From contig NZ_OMWD01000006.1 of the NCBI RefSeq assembly GCF_900314695.1, positions 1 to 64,000 on the forward strand: a DNA stretch of 64,000 nt, read 5' to 3'. This document shows, in pieces, positions 1 to 9,976 of the stretch; the first letter of the stretch is position 1, and every line of letters begins with the position of its first letter. The translations under genes were made by a program, and so were the position numbers. The notes below the pieces were generated by a model that searched no databases, was not told where the DNA came from, and saw nothing but the letters and a program-made list of their open reading frames with translations. The stretch comes from an uncultured Methanobrevibacter sp. GTDB lineage: Archaea > Methanobacteriota > Methanobacteria > Methanobacteriales > Methanobacteriaceae.

Positions 1-3000
1 TCAGTAGAGTTGTTAACAGGAGGTGGATTATTGCCAGGAGTATCGGAAGTAGTATTAGCAACATTCACAATAGTAGCATTAGTAATATTAACCTGAGTAT
101 AAATCACTAATTGCTTAGTTTCACCATTAGCCAAATCACCAACAATCCAAAGACCAGTAACTGGGTCATAATTACCACTGGAAGTAATATAAATTAATCC
201 AGCAGGCAACTTATCAGTAACTCTAGTATTAACAGCAGCATCAGGACCTTTATTAGTCACAGTAATAGTCCAAGTAATAACCTCACCAGTCTTAACAGAC
301 TTCTTAGAAACCTCTTTAACAATATTGTTGGTTTTGTTGGAATCAGGAGTGTCACTGGTTACATTAGCCACATTTAATATTGTGGTGTTAGTAATATTTA
401 CGATAGTAGTTATTACTAAACTTGCAGATTTACCATTAGCTAAGTCTCCAACAATCCAAAGACCAGTAATAGGATCATAATTACCGTTAGCACCATTATA
501 GATTAAGCCAGCAGGCAACTTATCAGTAACTCTTACATTCTTAGCATCAGACGGACCATTGTTGGTTACAGTAATAGTCCATGTGATTGTTTCACCGAAT
601 TTAGGGTTTTTGTTAGATACGACTTTAACAATTTCCAAATCAGCATCATCGTTTACTTTAGTAGTATTGTTTCCAATGTTGTTGTCAGTATTGTTATCCG
701 GAGTAGTGGAATTAACAACAGCAATGTTTTCAATAGTACCATTTGAAATATCTACAATAGTTCTGATTACCAATTTTACAGTATTACCTATTTCCATATC
801 TCCAATTAACCAAATTCCTCTAGAATAATCATAGACACCAGGACCTTCATGACCAGTGTATCTTAATCCAGCAGGCAACTTATCAGTAACGTTTACAGCT
901 TTTGCTTTGTCAGGACCATGGTTGGTAACGATAATAGTCCAGGTAATTTCATCACCGAATTTAGGAGTAGCATTGGATACCAATTTGACAACTTCCAAAT
1001 CAGCAACATCATCAACAACAGTAGTATTGTTTGTATCATTCTTTCTGTCACCAGGAGTGTCACTGGTTACGTTTGCAACGTTAACAATAGTCTTGTTGAC
1101 AATGTTTGCAATAGTGGAAATCACTAACTGTTTAGATTCGCCATTAGCCAAATCACCAATAATCCAAACACCGGTGTCAGGATCATAATTACCAACTTCA
1201 GCCTTATGACTATTGTAAATTAAACCAGCAGGCAACTTATCAATAACTCTAGTGTTAACAGATTTATCAGGACCATTGTTGGTAACAGTAACAGTCCAGA
1301 TTACGGTTTCACCGGTTTTTACAGTTTGTTTTGAAACTTCTTTAACAACAACCAAATCAGCTCTAGGACCAACATCAGTAGTGTTGTTACCAGGAGTACT
1401 ATTACCCGGAGTATCTGAAGTTGCATTAGCAACGTTTCTGATAGTTGCATTGGTAATGTTAACCTGAGTAGTAATTACTAAACTTGCAGAAGCACCATTA
1501 GCTAAGTCTCCAACAGTCCAAATACCAGTATTGTTATTATAATTACCATCGGACTTAATGAATATTAATCCAGTAGGTAATATATCAGTTACTCTGGTGT
1601 TTACAGCTGTGTCAGGACCTTTGTTGGTTACGGTAACAGTCCAGGTAATGACTTCACCAGTTTTTACAATTTGTTTTGAAACTTCTTTAACAACAACTAA
1701 ATCAGCTCTAGGATCAACATCAGTAGTGTTGTTAGCTTCGTTGTTTGTTTTATTTGGGTCATATACGTCATTGGTAACATTTACAATGTTGACTAAAGTT
1801 TTGTTGGTCACATTAACCAAAGTGGTTAAGGTCAAGGTTTGTGATTCGCCTTTAGCCAAGGATTTGATGTACCAAGTCATGTCATTTTCATCAAATATTC
1901 CATTAGTTTTTGAATAACCGGTTAATACTAAACCAGCAGGCAATTTGTCTTTTACATACACTTCCAATGCAGTGTCAGGACCTTTGTTGGTAACAACGAT
2001 AGTCCATGTAATTTTATCACCGAATTTAGGATTCTTATTGGATACCAATTTGATGATTTCCAAGTCCGCTTCAGGGTCTACATCAGTAGTGTTGTTAGCT
2101 TTGTTGTTTTCAGTATTGTTATCAGGAGTAGTGGAGTTTACTACAGCAACATTTGTAATAGTTGCATTGGTAATGTTCACTAAAGTCTTAATGTTCAATA
2201 CAGCCTTAGCTCCATTGGTCAAGTTACCGATAACCCAATAACCAGTATCAGGATCATATTTTCCGTTTGAATCGTCACTTTGATAGGTTAATCCTTTAGG
2301 CAATTTATCAATTACATAAGCATCAACAGCAGTATTAGGACCATTGTTGGTTACAGTAACAGTCCATGTGATTATATCACCGAAGCGAGGATTTTTATTG
2401 GATACAAATTTAATAACTTCCAAATCAGCACTTGCATCTTTAGGAACTTCAATAGTGTCATTATCCTTGTTGTTAGATTCGTTAGTATCATTGGTATCTG
2501 TGGTAACTTCTGCAACATTTGTAATGTTTTGACCGGACACATTAACTAAAGTGGTAATTAATAATGTTACCTTATTATTAACAGGTAATTTTCCGATAGT
2601 CCAAATACCAGTAGAAGGATTATAAGCACCGTTACTGTTATCACTAATCCATACTAATCCACTAGGCAATATATCATGTACACGTGTATTAACTGCATCA
2701 TCAGGACCGTGATTTAAAACAGTGATATTCCATACAACTTTATCTCCTTTTTTAGGAGTTGCATTGGATACAGTTTTGATTACTTCCAAATCAGTTTGGT
2801 GGCCTACATCGACAGATGCATTATCTTCATTGTTTGTTAAGTCAGGGTCAGGAGTCTGTGAAGTTACATTTACAATGTTGGTAATAAAAGCTTTTGATGC
2901 ATTAACAGTAGTATTAATGTACAATGCTCTGATTCCGCCTTTTTCAATGTCACCAATATTCCATTTGCCTGTATTCGGATCGTATGTACCATTACCCTTA

Positions 3001-5690
3001 TGGCTTACATAAGTTAAATTAGCAGGCAATATATCAGTAGCGACAGCATTTATAGCAGTATCAGGACCGTGATTTATTACGACAATAATCCAAGTTACAT
3101 TATCGCCTTTTTGAGGACTTGTATTACTTACAACTTTATAAATAGCCAAATCAGCCATTGGGTCAACATCAGTAGTGTTATTAGCTTCGTTGTTTGAAGT
3201 GTCATTGTCCGGAGTAGTGGATGTTACAACAGCAACGTTAGTAATAGTTGCGTTAGTAATGTTTACTCTTGTTGTGATTGTCAAAGTTACGGTTGCATCA
3301 ATTCCCAAATCACCAATCTGCCAGATTCCCTGAGTAGGGTCATATAATCCAGGACCCTTGTGAGATATATAAACTAATTCAGCAGGCAATTTATCGTTTA
3401 CAACAACATTTCTTGCGTTGTTTGGACCTTTATTGTGAACAGTTACAGTCCAGTCAATCTCATCACCGTATTTAGGAGTCTTGTTGGATACGAGTTTTAT
3501 AATTTCCAAATCAGCAATAGCCGGTACGTCAATTGTTTCGTTGTCATAGTTGTTTGTTAAATCAGTATCGTAGGTTGAAGTGGTAATGTTAACTTCGTTA
3601 GTGATTTTACCAGTATCAACAACTTGAGTTGTAATATTAAATGAATGTCTTACACCAACATTCAAAGTACCGATAGACCAAACACCAGTATTATGATAGA
3701 ATATACCGATATCAGGTTCAGTATGTGAAACATACTTCAAACCAGATGGTAATATGTCTTTAACTACAACGTTTCCAGCCACATTAGGACCGTTATTGAC
3801 AACTGTAATAGTCCAGACAACATTATCATATTTGTTTGGAGTGAAATTATTTACTTTTTTAACTACAGCAACATCAGCTTCAGGAGGGACATTAATTCCA
3901 TCTTCATCCCTGTTATTAGTTATGTTAGTATCAACAGTGGTTGAATTTACTTCTACAACATTAATAATAGTTTTATCAGTTGCATTTACTTTAGTGTAAA
4001 TTTCCATGTATTGACTTTCATTTACAGCCATATTTCCAATATCCCATCTTCCGTTAGTTCCTGCATGAGAAATTTGTCCTTTAGATATATATGGCCTTTT
4101 TGTTTGAACTAAATCAGTAGGCAAATAATCTATTAAAACGACATTTTCAGCAACATTTGGACCATAATTGGTAACAACAATATACCAAGTTATTTCATCA
4201 CCATAGTAAGGAGTACTGTTAGATACCCTTTTAACAACGCCAACATCAGCTTCGGTTATAACTTGAGTAAAATCATCAGCATAATTGTTGCCTAAATCAC
4301 GATCATTAGAAGAATATACTGTAGCGTTATTTGAAATTGATCCAGCGTAGATTGTTACCTCAGTATTAATAATTAATGTAATGGATTCACCGTCTTTTAG
4401 AGTACCAATATCCCATCTACCACTAACAGGATTATAGTTAACTCTTGTTGAATTCACGAATATTAATCCAGCAGGTAATTTATCAATTACGTATACATTG
4501 AATGCATCATTCGGACCTTTATTTGTTACGGTAATATTCCATGAGATTGTATCGCCGTGATAGGTTTTCCTGGTTGATACTATTTTTTCGATAGTCACAT
4601 CAGGATTGAAATAAACTGTATCATTATCTTCATTGTTAGTTGGATTAGGGTCCGGAGTTGAAGAATTAACAATAGCTACATTGGTAATGTTATGAGCAGA
4701 AATAGTTACTCTGGTTGGAATGATTAAATTTACTATTTCACCAACATCCATATCACCAATTGTCCAAACACCACTAGCTCTATTATAATTTCCTTTAGAC
4801 GCAATAGTAGTTCCATATATATCAAGGCCATTCGGCAATACATCATTAACATAAACACCCATTGCTTTACTTGGACCGTCATTTTTAACAATAATAGTCC
4901 AATTAACCAAATCATCTTTATTTACATATTCAGATGAAGCTTCCTTAAATATACGCAAATCAGCACTAGAAGTAACATTAACTGTAGCATTTACAGGAGG
5001 GTAATCCCAAACTCTAGCTGTATTGTTCCAGATACCATCTTTCAATGCAAGTGCCTTAATAGTAATTTTAGCATGAGTTCCAGCAGAAATGTTGGTAATT
5101 TCCCAAACCTGTTGATCAGGATAACCAATAAATTTAATCAAATCTGCACCCTCTACTTTGTATTCACCAGCATATCTAATTCCTTCAGGCAATACATCAT
5201 CTACCCTAACGGTCTCATTATAGAGAGTTGAGCCGACATTATATATTCTAATATAATATTCAAAATATTCTCCAGCGGAAGTATTAGTAACACTAGCCTC
5301 TTTGGTGTAGTATAAATCTACATGAATAGTCTTGTTGTCCACATTGTTGGACATGTTCCAGTCCTTTTCATCACAAGTTACATTAACGACATTGTCAAAG
5401 GTACCGAGTTCTGTGGTTTTAACTGTCAATGTTAATGTTTCTGATCCTCCATGTGGTAAGAATCCTATATACCATTCATTGTTTATTGAATCATAACTAC
5501 CTCTTGTAGCTGAAGCTGAAATAAATTTTAAGGATTTAGGAAGAATATCTTTTACTCTAACGTTTGTTGCATTTGTTCCAACACCATATACTCTGATAGT
5601 AAATATGGCATTTTCCCCTACAAAGTAAACATCCTTGTTACTTGTTTTTGTAACACTTACATCTACATGAGGCAATATTCTGAATGAAGT
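1..5690 (-). repeat. Tandem DUF11-coding repeat array, ~360-bp period
   Basis: The codons for the GPD/GPN motif of each unit fall near 246, 551, 910, 1270, 1614, 1977, 2337, 2703, 3063, 3423, 3788, 4165, 4512 and 4871, with two divergent units near 5240 and 5575. The spacing is 344-377 bp except for the 246-551 interval (~305 bp). Neighbouring units are very similar at DNA level; for example the stretches around 1310-1395 and 1665-1745 differ at only a few bases. That pattern suggests repeat expansion by recombination. Confidence 0.85.
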
Positions 5691-7922
5691 TCTATTTTCA
5701 ATAGCTGTATAAATCGTATCGTCCGGGTGAGAAGCGGTTACATCATACACGCCAGGACGATATTGACCTTCGGACAAGTTTTCCTTTTTGATTGAAAGCA
5801 AAACATTACCATACATATCAGTTTTTCCTTCATATTCATAGACCTTGTTTCCCCCATGTGTGATATTTACCTTAATAACCTGATTGTCTTCGCGGGCATC
5901 CTGATAGAGATATAATCCACCATGGCTATTTTCGACTCCGTTAACAGGATGAGTTTCATTGATGGTTGTAGTTTTTTTACCAGTAGGATACAAGTCATTC
6001 GGCTTCATATAGTAGGTTACGTTATGGAAAGAGATATCCATAATAGACCTATCGTTATAAATAGCATTTATGAGATTGTCTCCACCAACAAGAGTGACAT
6101 TAACTAATGTTTCCAAATTTTCATCCCAATAGGCTTCTTGAGGTTTAGATTCGGTAAACAAGAAATAACTCCATGCTTGATTATCTTCAAATGTATCGTC
6201 AATTAATGTCAAGTCTTCTCCCCTATTGTAGATTGCAGACCCATTACGTGCAGTATTGTGCTTGAATCTTGAATAGGAAATAGTATTGTTTGCACCATCA
6301 ATATAAACAGCACCACCAAGTCCATAATCTGTATTGGTAGAACTTGGGATAGCATTATTGTAGGTAAAATCGGAATATAAAATTCTTGCATTGTCACCTA
6401 TGGTATGAACTGCACCACCATGCCTTGAAGCATTGTTATTTGTGAATTTTGTGTTGTAAATGTAAGTGTCTTTACCTTCAACATAAATTCCAGCACCCCC
6501 ATGGGAAGCAACATTTCCATTAAATATGGAATCAGAACAGTTGAAATAGTTACCTTCAATATATACTGTACCCATATCTGATTGGTGATTTGTGAAACTG
6601 GATCCATCTATGGAAGCGTGATTACCTTCCACATAGATTGCAGCACCCTTACCGTTGATAGCAAAGTTATCGTCAAATGTACAGTCAATTGCACTATTAT
6701 AATGACCGGTAATGTGCACTGCTCCACCTTCTTCAGAACCTGTGTTGTTGTAGAAATAACAATTCTTCATAGTATTGTAATGACCTTGAGTATTATTACC
6801 ATCTAAACCATGCCTAATACCTCCAACCATGAAAGCAGCACCTTGTTTAGCTGAATTGTTTATGAAATTACAATTTTCAACATTCAAATAATCCTGACTG
6901 GAACCTATTGCTCCACCCCATTCAGTAGCTTCACAATTAATAAAATTACAATTAATTATGTTACTATGATGATTTGAATTTGTATTAGTACCATGAACAT
7001 ATATAGCTCCACCAATACCTGCTCTACAATTTATAAAGTCAGAATTGGTAATGTTAACAGTATTACCTGATCTTCCTGCAACACAAATTGCACCAGAATG
7101 TCTAGTAGTAGTACAATTATTGAAAAGAGAATTATTAACTTCAGAATTGTACAGAACAAGCATTGCTCCATATTCAAAATAATCCGGATTATATGGATAT
7201 CTAGAAGTTAAGTTAATGAATTTACATCCTTCAAATTTAGTATAATTAGCTGTACCAAAAGCCATAGGGAAAGACATATTTATAAAATTAACATCAGTAA
7301 AAGTAGAATTTTTAAAATTTATAGGCCAACCTGTAGCTGTATAATAAAAATTTTGGAAAGTAACATTAACTAATTTACAATTGTTTATACCAAATCCAGC
7401 ACTCACCGTAGAGGAAGGATTTAGAACTCCATTAATAATAGTAATAGCCTTATTTGTTCCAAGATTTCCAGGATTAGTTCCATTATAAGTTTTACCACCC
7501 AAATCAATTGTATCTCCATCTTGTGCTTTTTCAATCTCAATATGAATATCATGGAAAGTTGTTCCGTTTGGAGTAAAAGTCTTATTAGCACCTAAAACAT
7601 TATTATTGTTGGAAGCTCCTAACACAGGACCTCCTTTTTTACTCATTTTTAAAGATCCTTTTACGTTAGAATCAGTTACATTAATAATTTCATCTGAACT
7701 TGATGATATCTTTTCAACATTCGTATCATCAGCAGACGTCTCCGTATCTATTGTCTCAACTTCCTGAACTGTTGAATCAGGAACTGAAACAACCTGTTCA
7801 TGTGGAACTAGAGTTAAATCGCTAGCGTCTGCAGTACCATTTTCAACTGCTGAAACAGATCCAACAGCAAAAATCATCGCAATCATTAAAGCGATTACTA
7901 AAAGTTTCGCATAAATTTTCAT
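1..7922 (-). CDS. Giant secreted adhesin-like protein, beta-helix plus DUF11 repeats (C-terminus outside window)
   Basis: The frame stays open from an ATG at 7922 to the window edge, giving about 2,640 residues. It starts with a signal peptide (MKIYAKLLVIALMIAM, then a small-residue site near VSA at about residue 26). Residues ~120-585 are repeats of the form NCxFxNNxAxxGGAI, typical of a right-handed parallel beta-helix. Residues ~680-745 look like an Ig-like domain with YEGKTDMYGNV. From ~748 on there are about 16 units of ~120 residues with the DUF11 signature WTITVTNxGPD...DxLPxGL...W.IGxL. The architecture matches the adhesin-like proteins of Methanobrevibacter, thought to sit on the cell surface and contact partner cells or host material. 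The anchor would lie beyond base 1. The role in adhesion is inferred from the family, not shown by sequence. Confidence 0.9.
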   Translation of the reverse strand, partial: MKIYAKLLVIALMIAMIFAVGSVSAVENGTADASDLTLVPHEQVVSVPDSTVQEVETIDTETSADDTNVEKISSSSDEIINVTDSNVKGSLKMSKKGGPVLGASNNNNVLGANKTFTPNGTTFHDIHIEIEKAQDGDTIDLGGKTYNGTNPGNLGTNKAITIINGVLNPSSTVSAGFGINNCKLVNVTFQNFYYTATGWPINFKNSTFTDVNFINMSFPMAFGTANYTKFEGCKFINLTSRYPYNPDYFEYGAMLVLYNSEVNNSLFNNCTTTRHSGAICVAGRSGNTVNITNSDFINCRAGIGGAIYVHGTNTNSNHHSNIINCNFINCEATEWGGAIGSSQDYLNVENCNFINNSAKQGAAFMVGGIRHGLDGNNTQGHYNTMKNCYFYNNTGSEEGGAVHITGHYNSAIDCTFDDNFAINGKGAAIYVEGNHASIDGSSFTNHQSDMGTVYIEGNYFNCSDSIFNGNVASHGGAGIYVEGKDTYIYNTKFTNNNASRHGGAVHTIGDNARILYSDFTYNNAIPSSTNTDYGLGGAVYIDGANNTISYSRFKHNTARNGSAIYNRGEDLTLIDDTFEDNQAWSYFLFTESKPQEAYWDENLETLVNVTLVGGDNLINAIYNDRSIMDISFHNVTYYMKPNDLYPTGKKTTTINETHPVNGVENSHGGLYLYQDAREDNQVIKVNITHGGNKVYEYEGKTDMYGNVLLSIKKENLSEGQYRPGVYDVTASHPDDTIYTAIENRTSFRILPHVDVSVTKTSNKDVYFVGENAIFTIRVYGVGTNATNVRVKDILPKSLKFISASATRGSYDSINNEWYIGFLPHGGSETLTLTVKTTELGTFDNVVNVTCDEKDWNMSNNVDNKTIHVDLYYTKEASVTNTSAGEYFEYYIRIYNVGSTLYNETVRVDDVLPEGIRYAGEYKVEGADLIKFIGYPDQQVWEITNISAGTHAKITIKALALKDGIWNNTARVWDYPPVNATVNVTSSADLRIFKEASSEYVNKDDLVNWTIIVKNDGPSKAMGVYVNDVLPNGLDIYGTTIASKGNYNRASGVWTIGDMDVGEIVNLIIPTRVTISAHNITNVAIVNSSTPDPNPTNNEDNDTVYFNPDVTIEKIVSTRKTYHGDTISWNITVTNKGPNDAFNVYVIDKLPAGLIFVNSTRVNYNPVSGRWDIGTLKDGESITLIINTEVTIYAGSISNNATVYSSNDRDLGNNYADDFTQVITEADVGVVKRVSNSTPYYGDEITWYIVVTNYGPNVAENVVLIDYLPTDLVQTKRPYISKGQISHAGTNGRWDIGNMAVNESQYMEIYTKVNATDKTIINVVEVNSTTVDTNITNNRDEDGINVPPEADVAVVKKVNNFTPNKYDNVVWTITVVNNGPNVAGNVVVKDILPSGLKYVSHTEPDIGIFYHNTGVWSIGTLNVGVRHSFNITTQVVDTGKITNEVNITTSTYDTDLTNNYDNETIDVPAIADLEIIKLVSNKTPKYGDEIDWTVTVHNKGPNNARNVVVNDKLPAELVYISHKGPGLYDPTQGIWQIGDLGIDATVTLTITTRVNITNATITNVAVVTSTTPDNDTSNNEANNTTDVDPMADLAIYKVVSNTSPQKGDNVTWIIVVINHGPDTAINAVATDILPANLTYVSHKGNGTYDPNTGKWNIGDIEKGGIRALYINTTVNASKAFITNIVNVTSQTPDPDLTNNEDNASVDVGHQTDLEVIKTVSNATPKKGDKVVWNITVLNHGPDDAVNTRVHDILPSGLVWISDNSNGAYNPSTGIWTIGKLPVNNKVTLLITTLVNVSGQNITNVAEVTTDTNDTNESNNKDNDTIEVPKDASADLEVIKFVSNKNPRFGDIITWTVTVTNNGPNTAVDAYVIDKLPKGLTYQSDDSNGKYDPDTGYWVIGNLTNGAKAVLNIKTLVNITNATITNVAVVNSTTPDNNTENNKANNTTDVDPEADLEIIKLVSNKNPKFGDKITWTIVVTNKGPDTALEVYVKDKLPAGLVLTGYSKTNGIFDENDMTWYIKSLAKGESQTLTLTTLVNVTNKTLVNIVNVTNDVYDPNKTNNEANNTTDVDPRADLVVVKEVSKQIVKTGEVITWTVTVTNKGPDTAVNTRVTDILPTGLIFIKSDGNYNNNTGIWTVGDLANGASASLVITTQVNITNATIRNVANATSDTPGNSTPGNNTTDVGPRADLVVVKEVSKQTVKTGETVIWTVTVTNNGPDKSVNTRVIDKLPAGLIYNSHKAEVGNYDPDTGVWIIGDLANGESKQLVISTIANIVNKTIVNVANVTSDTPGDRKNDTNNTTVVDDVADLEVVKLVSNATPKFGDEITWTIIVTNHGPDKAKAVNVTDKLPAGLRYTGHEGPGVYDYSRGIWLIGDMEIGNTVKLVIRTIVDISNGTIENIAVVNSTTPDNNTDNNIGNNTTKVNDDADLEIVKVVSNKNPKFGETITWTITVTNNGPSDAKNVRVTDKLPAGLIYNGANGNYDPITGLWIVGDLANGKSASLVITTIVNITNTTILNVANVTSDTPDSNKTNNIVKEVSKKSVKTGEVITWTITVTNKGPDAAVNTRVTDKLPAGLIYITSSGNYDPVTGLWIVGDLANGETKQLVIYTQVNITNATIVNVANTTSDTPGNNPPPVNNST

Positions 7923-8031
7923 GTTTTACCTCATTTAAGTCTAAATAAATTTTTTATTTAAATTTTCCTGAGAAAAACCTGCATACGAATATTACTTATA
8001 TATATTAAAATTAAGAATTGAATATGAAAGA

Positions 8032-8048
8032 AGTATACGATGTATACT
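8032..8048. promoter_or_regulatory. Inverted repeat upstream of adhesin gene, candidate operator
   Basis: The sequence is AGTATAC-gat-GTATACT, two perfect 7-bp arms around a 3-bp spacer. It lies about 110 bp before the adhesin start codon and just upstream of a TATA-like element on the minus strand. Its size and symmetry suit a dimeric repressor or activator. No regulator is identifiable from the sequence. Confidence 0.4.
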
Positions 8049-8320
8049 AAAAAATATTATCTTTTTAATCATATATAAAGTTTTCTAAAAAATCAACAAA
8101 AATAGCTAAAATTGAAATTTTATTAAAATATATTTTTTAATAAAATATCCTGTATAATAAATAATATATTGAGTTAAAATAACTAATTTCTATCAGCCAT
8201 ATGAAAACCATTTACCGATCTAAAATAACTGATATGACACCATTGCCAAATTAAACCAAAACCCAAGCACAAAGAATCATTAACCCTAATAATTCAAAAC
8301 GATTGAACCGATTTTAGTTA

Positions 8321-8662
8321 TTTAATCCACATATATTTATTACAATTATTCTATCAGAAAAACCCCTGATAAAGGTCAAATTTCATTTCTTCTACAAAAC
8401 CATCCCAATAAACTCAGACAGTCATTAATATATTCAACAGCAATTTACCATAAAACTACTTAAATTATTCAATCCACATATTATTTATCTTTGATATATT
8501 CAACAGCAATTTACCATAAATCTACTTTAATCCACATTATATTAATTTCAATTATTCTATCAGATAAACCCCTGATAAAGGTCAAATTTCATTTCTTCTA
8601 CAAAACCATCCCAATAAACTCAGACAGTCATTAATATATTCAACAGCAATTACCATAAAACT
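8321..8662. repeat. Degenerate direct repeat of ~138 bp (two copies and a partial third)
   Basis: The block 8321-8458 is repeated at 8526-8662, an offset of 205-206 bp, with only a few changes. The piece atatattcaacagcaatt followed by taccataaa occurs three times (near 8429, 8495 and 8635), so the 8459-8525 spacer is itself a partial copy lacking the middle. Each full copy contains the short inverted repeat TATCAG...CTGATA (8352-8371 and 8558-8577) with an 8-bp loop. It is non-coding on both strands. Confidence 0.8.
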
Positions 8663-8691
8663 ATACATTACAACAAATTTTCACAAAAAGA

Positions 8692-9567
8692 TCAGCAGCA
8701 GTCAAAATCACCACCAAAAAAAAGATTCGACACCAAAAAGTCACAAGAAATAGAAGCATTAAAACAAGGATTTAAATTAAAACAATAAGAAGTAGTTACA
8801 AAAAAGATTAAATTCTCATCACCAATAACTGAGTTATCGATGCTAAAAACAAAATCAGTTGTAATCTTATCTGCACAAATAATTACATCACCGTCTACAT
8901 TATCGGCAAAATTATCCGCAAAGATAAATCTAATATCATTATTGATTAAAAGATTATTTTTTAATTCTAAAACTTTCGTTAAACTACGCTTGAAACTGTT
9001 CGTTTTAAAACAGCTAGCTTCCATATACACATCACTAACAACAATGAGATTGTTATAACTAATTTCAGAATTAACTAAAGAACCTTGATTAATAATACTA
9101 ATATCATCTATTATTTGTTCACAACCACTATCCTCATTGACATCATTACAATTATTATGATTTATATTTTCAACAACGTTTTCACAATATAAATCAGTGA
9201 TTTTTTCATCATCATTGTTTTCTTCAATGACATCATGAGTTTCAACTACAGAACATTCAGTTTGTTCTGGTATTATTATAATATTAGTATCTTCATCACT
9301 TTCCTCAATTTCAGATTGATCTTGAACTGGAGTATCTTGCGAACTCACTTCAATATCATCTGCAACTTCAGAACTAGGAGATACATCTACCTGAGCTTGA
9401 TTCATTTCTTCAATTGAATCAGTCTCTTCGACAATGACTTCATCATTTGGATCTTCATATTCAATAAAGAAAGCTTCGCTAGAATCTTCCGCAGCAATAG
9501 CTGGAAGCAATACTAAAACTAACATAAATAAAATGGATAATTTTAATATTCTAGATTTGAAGTTCAT
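8692..9567 (-). CDS. Acidic secreted protein of unknown function
   Basis: The protein is 291 residues. It starts with a signal peptide (MNFKSRILKLSILFMLVLVL, cleavage near IAA-ED). Residues ~28-150 are rich in Asp, Glu, Asn and Ser and look disordered. Residues ~160-291 have alternating hydrophobic and polar residues with several Cys, resembling short beta strands, and the chain ends in GGDFDCC. The start at 9567 is chosen because the in-frame GTG at 9576 lies inside the Shine-Dalgarno sequence AAAGGTG. No known domain is recognised. Its place beside a giant adhesin suggests a cell-surface role, which is only inference. Confidence 0.65.
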   Translation of the reverse strand: MNFKSRILKLSILFMLVLVLLPAIAAEDSSEAFFIEYEDPNDEVIVEETDSIEEMNQAQVDVSPSSEVADDIEVSSQDTPVQDQSEIEESDEDTNIIIIPEQTECSVVETHDVIEENNDDEKITDLYCENVVENINHNNCNDVNEDSGCEQIIDDISIINQGSLVNSEISYNNLIVVSDVYMEASCFKTNSFKRSLTKVLELKNNLLINNDIRFIFADNFADNVDGDVIICADKITTDFVFSIDNSVIGDENLIFFVTTSYCFNLNPCFNASISCDFLVSNLFFGGDFDCC

Positions 9568-9976
9568 TATCGACACCTTTCATATTTCATTCATTTTTTC
9601 TTATATAATATAATTAATATTGTAAAACAATATTTTTCTCACAGTTATTATTGATAATAATTTTCGCAACTACTTCAAATAATAACTGATGTTATGTAAT
9701 TTTCTTATCATATATATACTTTACAACTAAACATTAAATTTAATATGAAATATACAAACAGTTATCTATTTGATATATTTTATCGAACAGTTCAACATTT
9801 AATGAAAAAATAGATATTTTCAAAATATTACAAAGTTAACTGGATATCATTCAATGTTTAAAAAAAATTACATAAAAATATTAAATGATTTCTAGAAATC
9901 TTAAAGTCAGAATTTTCTATCAGTAAAATATATTGTAAACAAAATTAATAATTAGCATAAAGTATATAGTAAGTCT
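9568..9976. other. 409-bp divergent intergenic region
   Basis: This AT-rich region separates the secreted-protein gene (minus) from the radical SAM gene (plus) and must hold both promoters. A TATA-like stretch, tatataatata, lies near 9602 on the secreted-gene side. A perfect 14-bp palindrome, GATTTCTAGAAATC, is at 9887-9900, about 75 bp before the radical SAM start. Nothing coding is seen. Confidence 0.5.

Larger units (their letters stand above)
7923..8691. other. 769-bp intergenic region: adhesin promoter side plus degenerate repeats
   Basis: No coding frame is convincing here. The part next to the adhesin start holds a TATA-like stretch (acttatatatatta, about 7993-8006) and a 17-bp inverted repeat at 8032-8048. 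The rest is very AT-rich and contains the repeated block annotated at 8321-8662. It lies upstream of the adhesin gene and downstream of the acidic secreted-protein gene, both read on the minus strand. Confidence 0.7.

Noticed and set aside
559..2532. Plus-strand open frames of 60-120 codons across the adhesin repeats
   Set aside because: They recur with the repeat period and are antisense to a frame with clear domains. They reflect biased repeat composition.
1..5690. Regular repeats that might suggest a CRISPR array
   Set aside because: The period is ~360 bp and the repeats are coding, with no short identical repeat and unique spacer pattern.
8321..8662. Intergenic repeats as a short CRISPR or IS
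   Set aside because: Only two to three long degenerate copies, no transposase, no cas genes, no target duplication seen.
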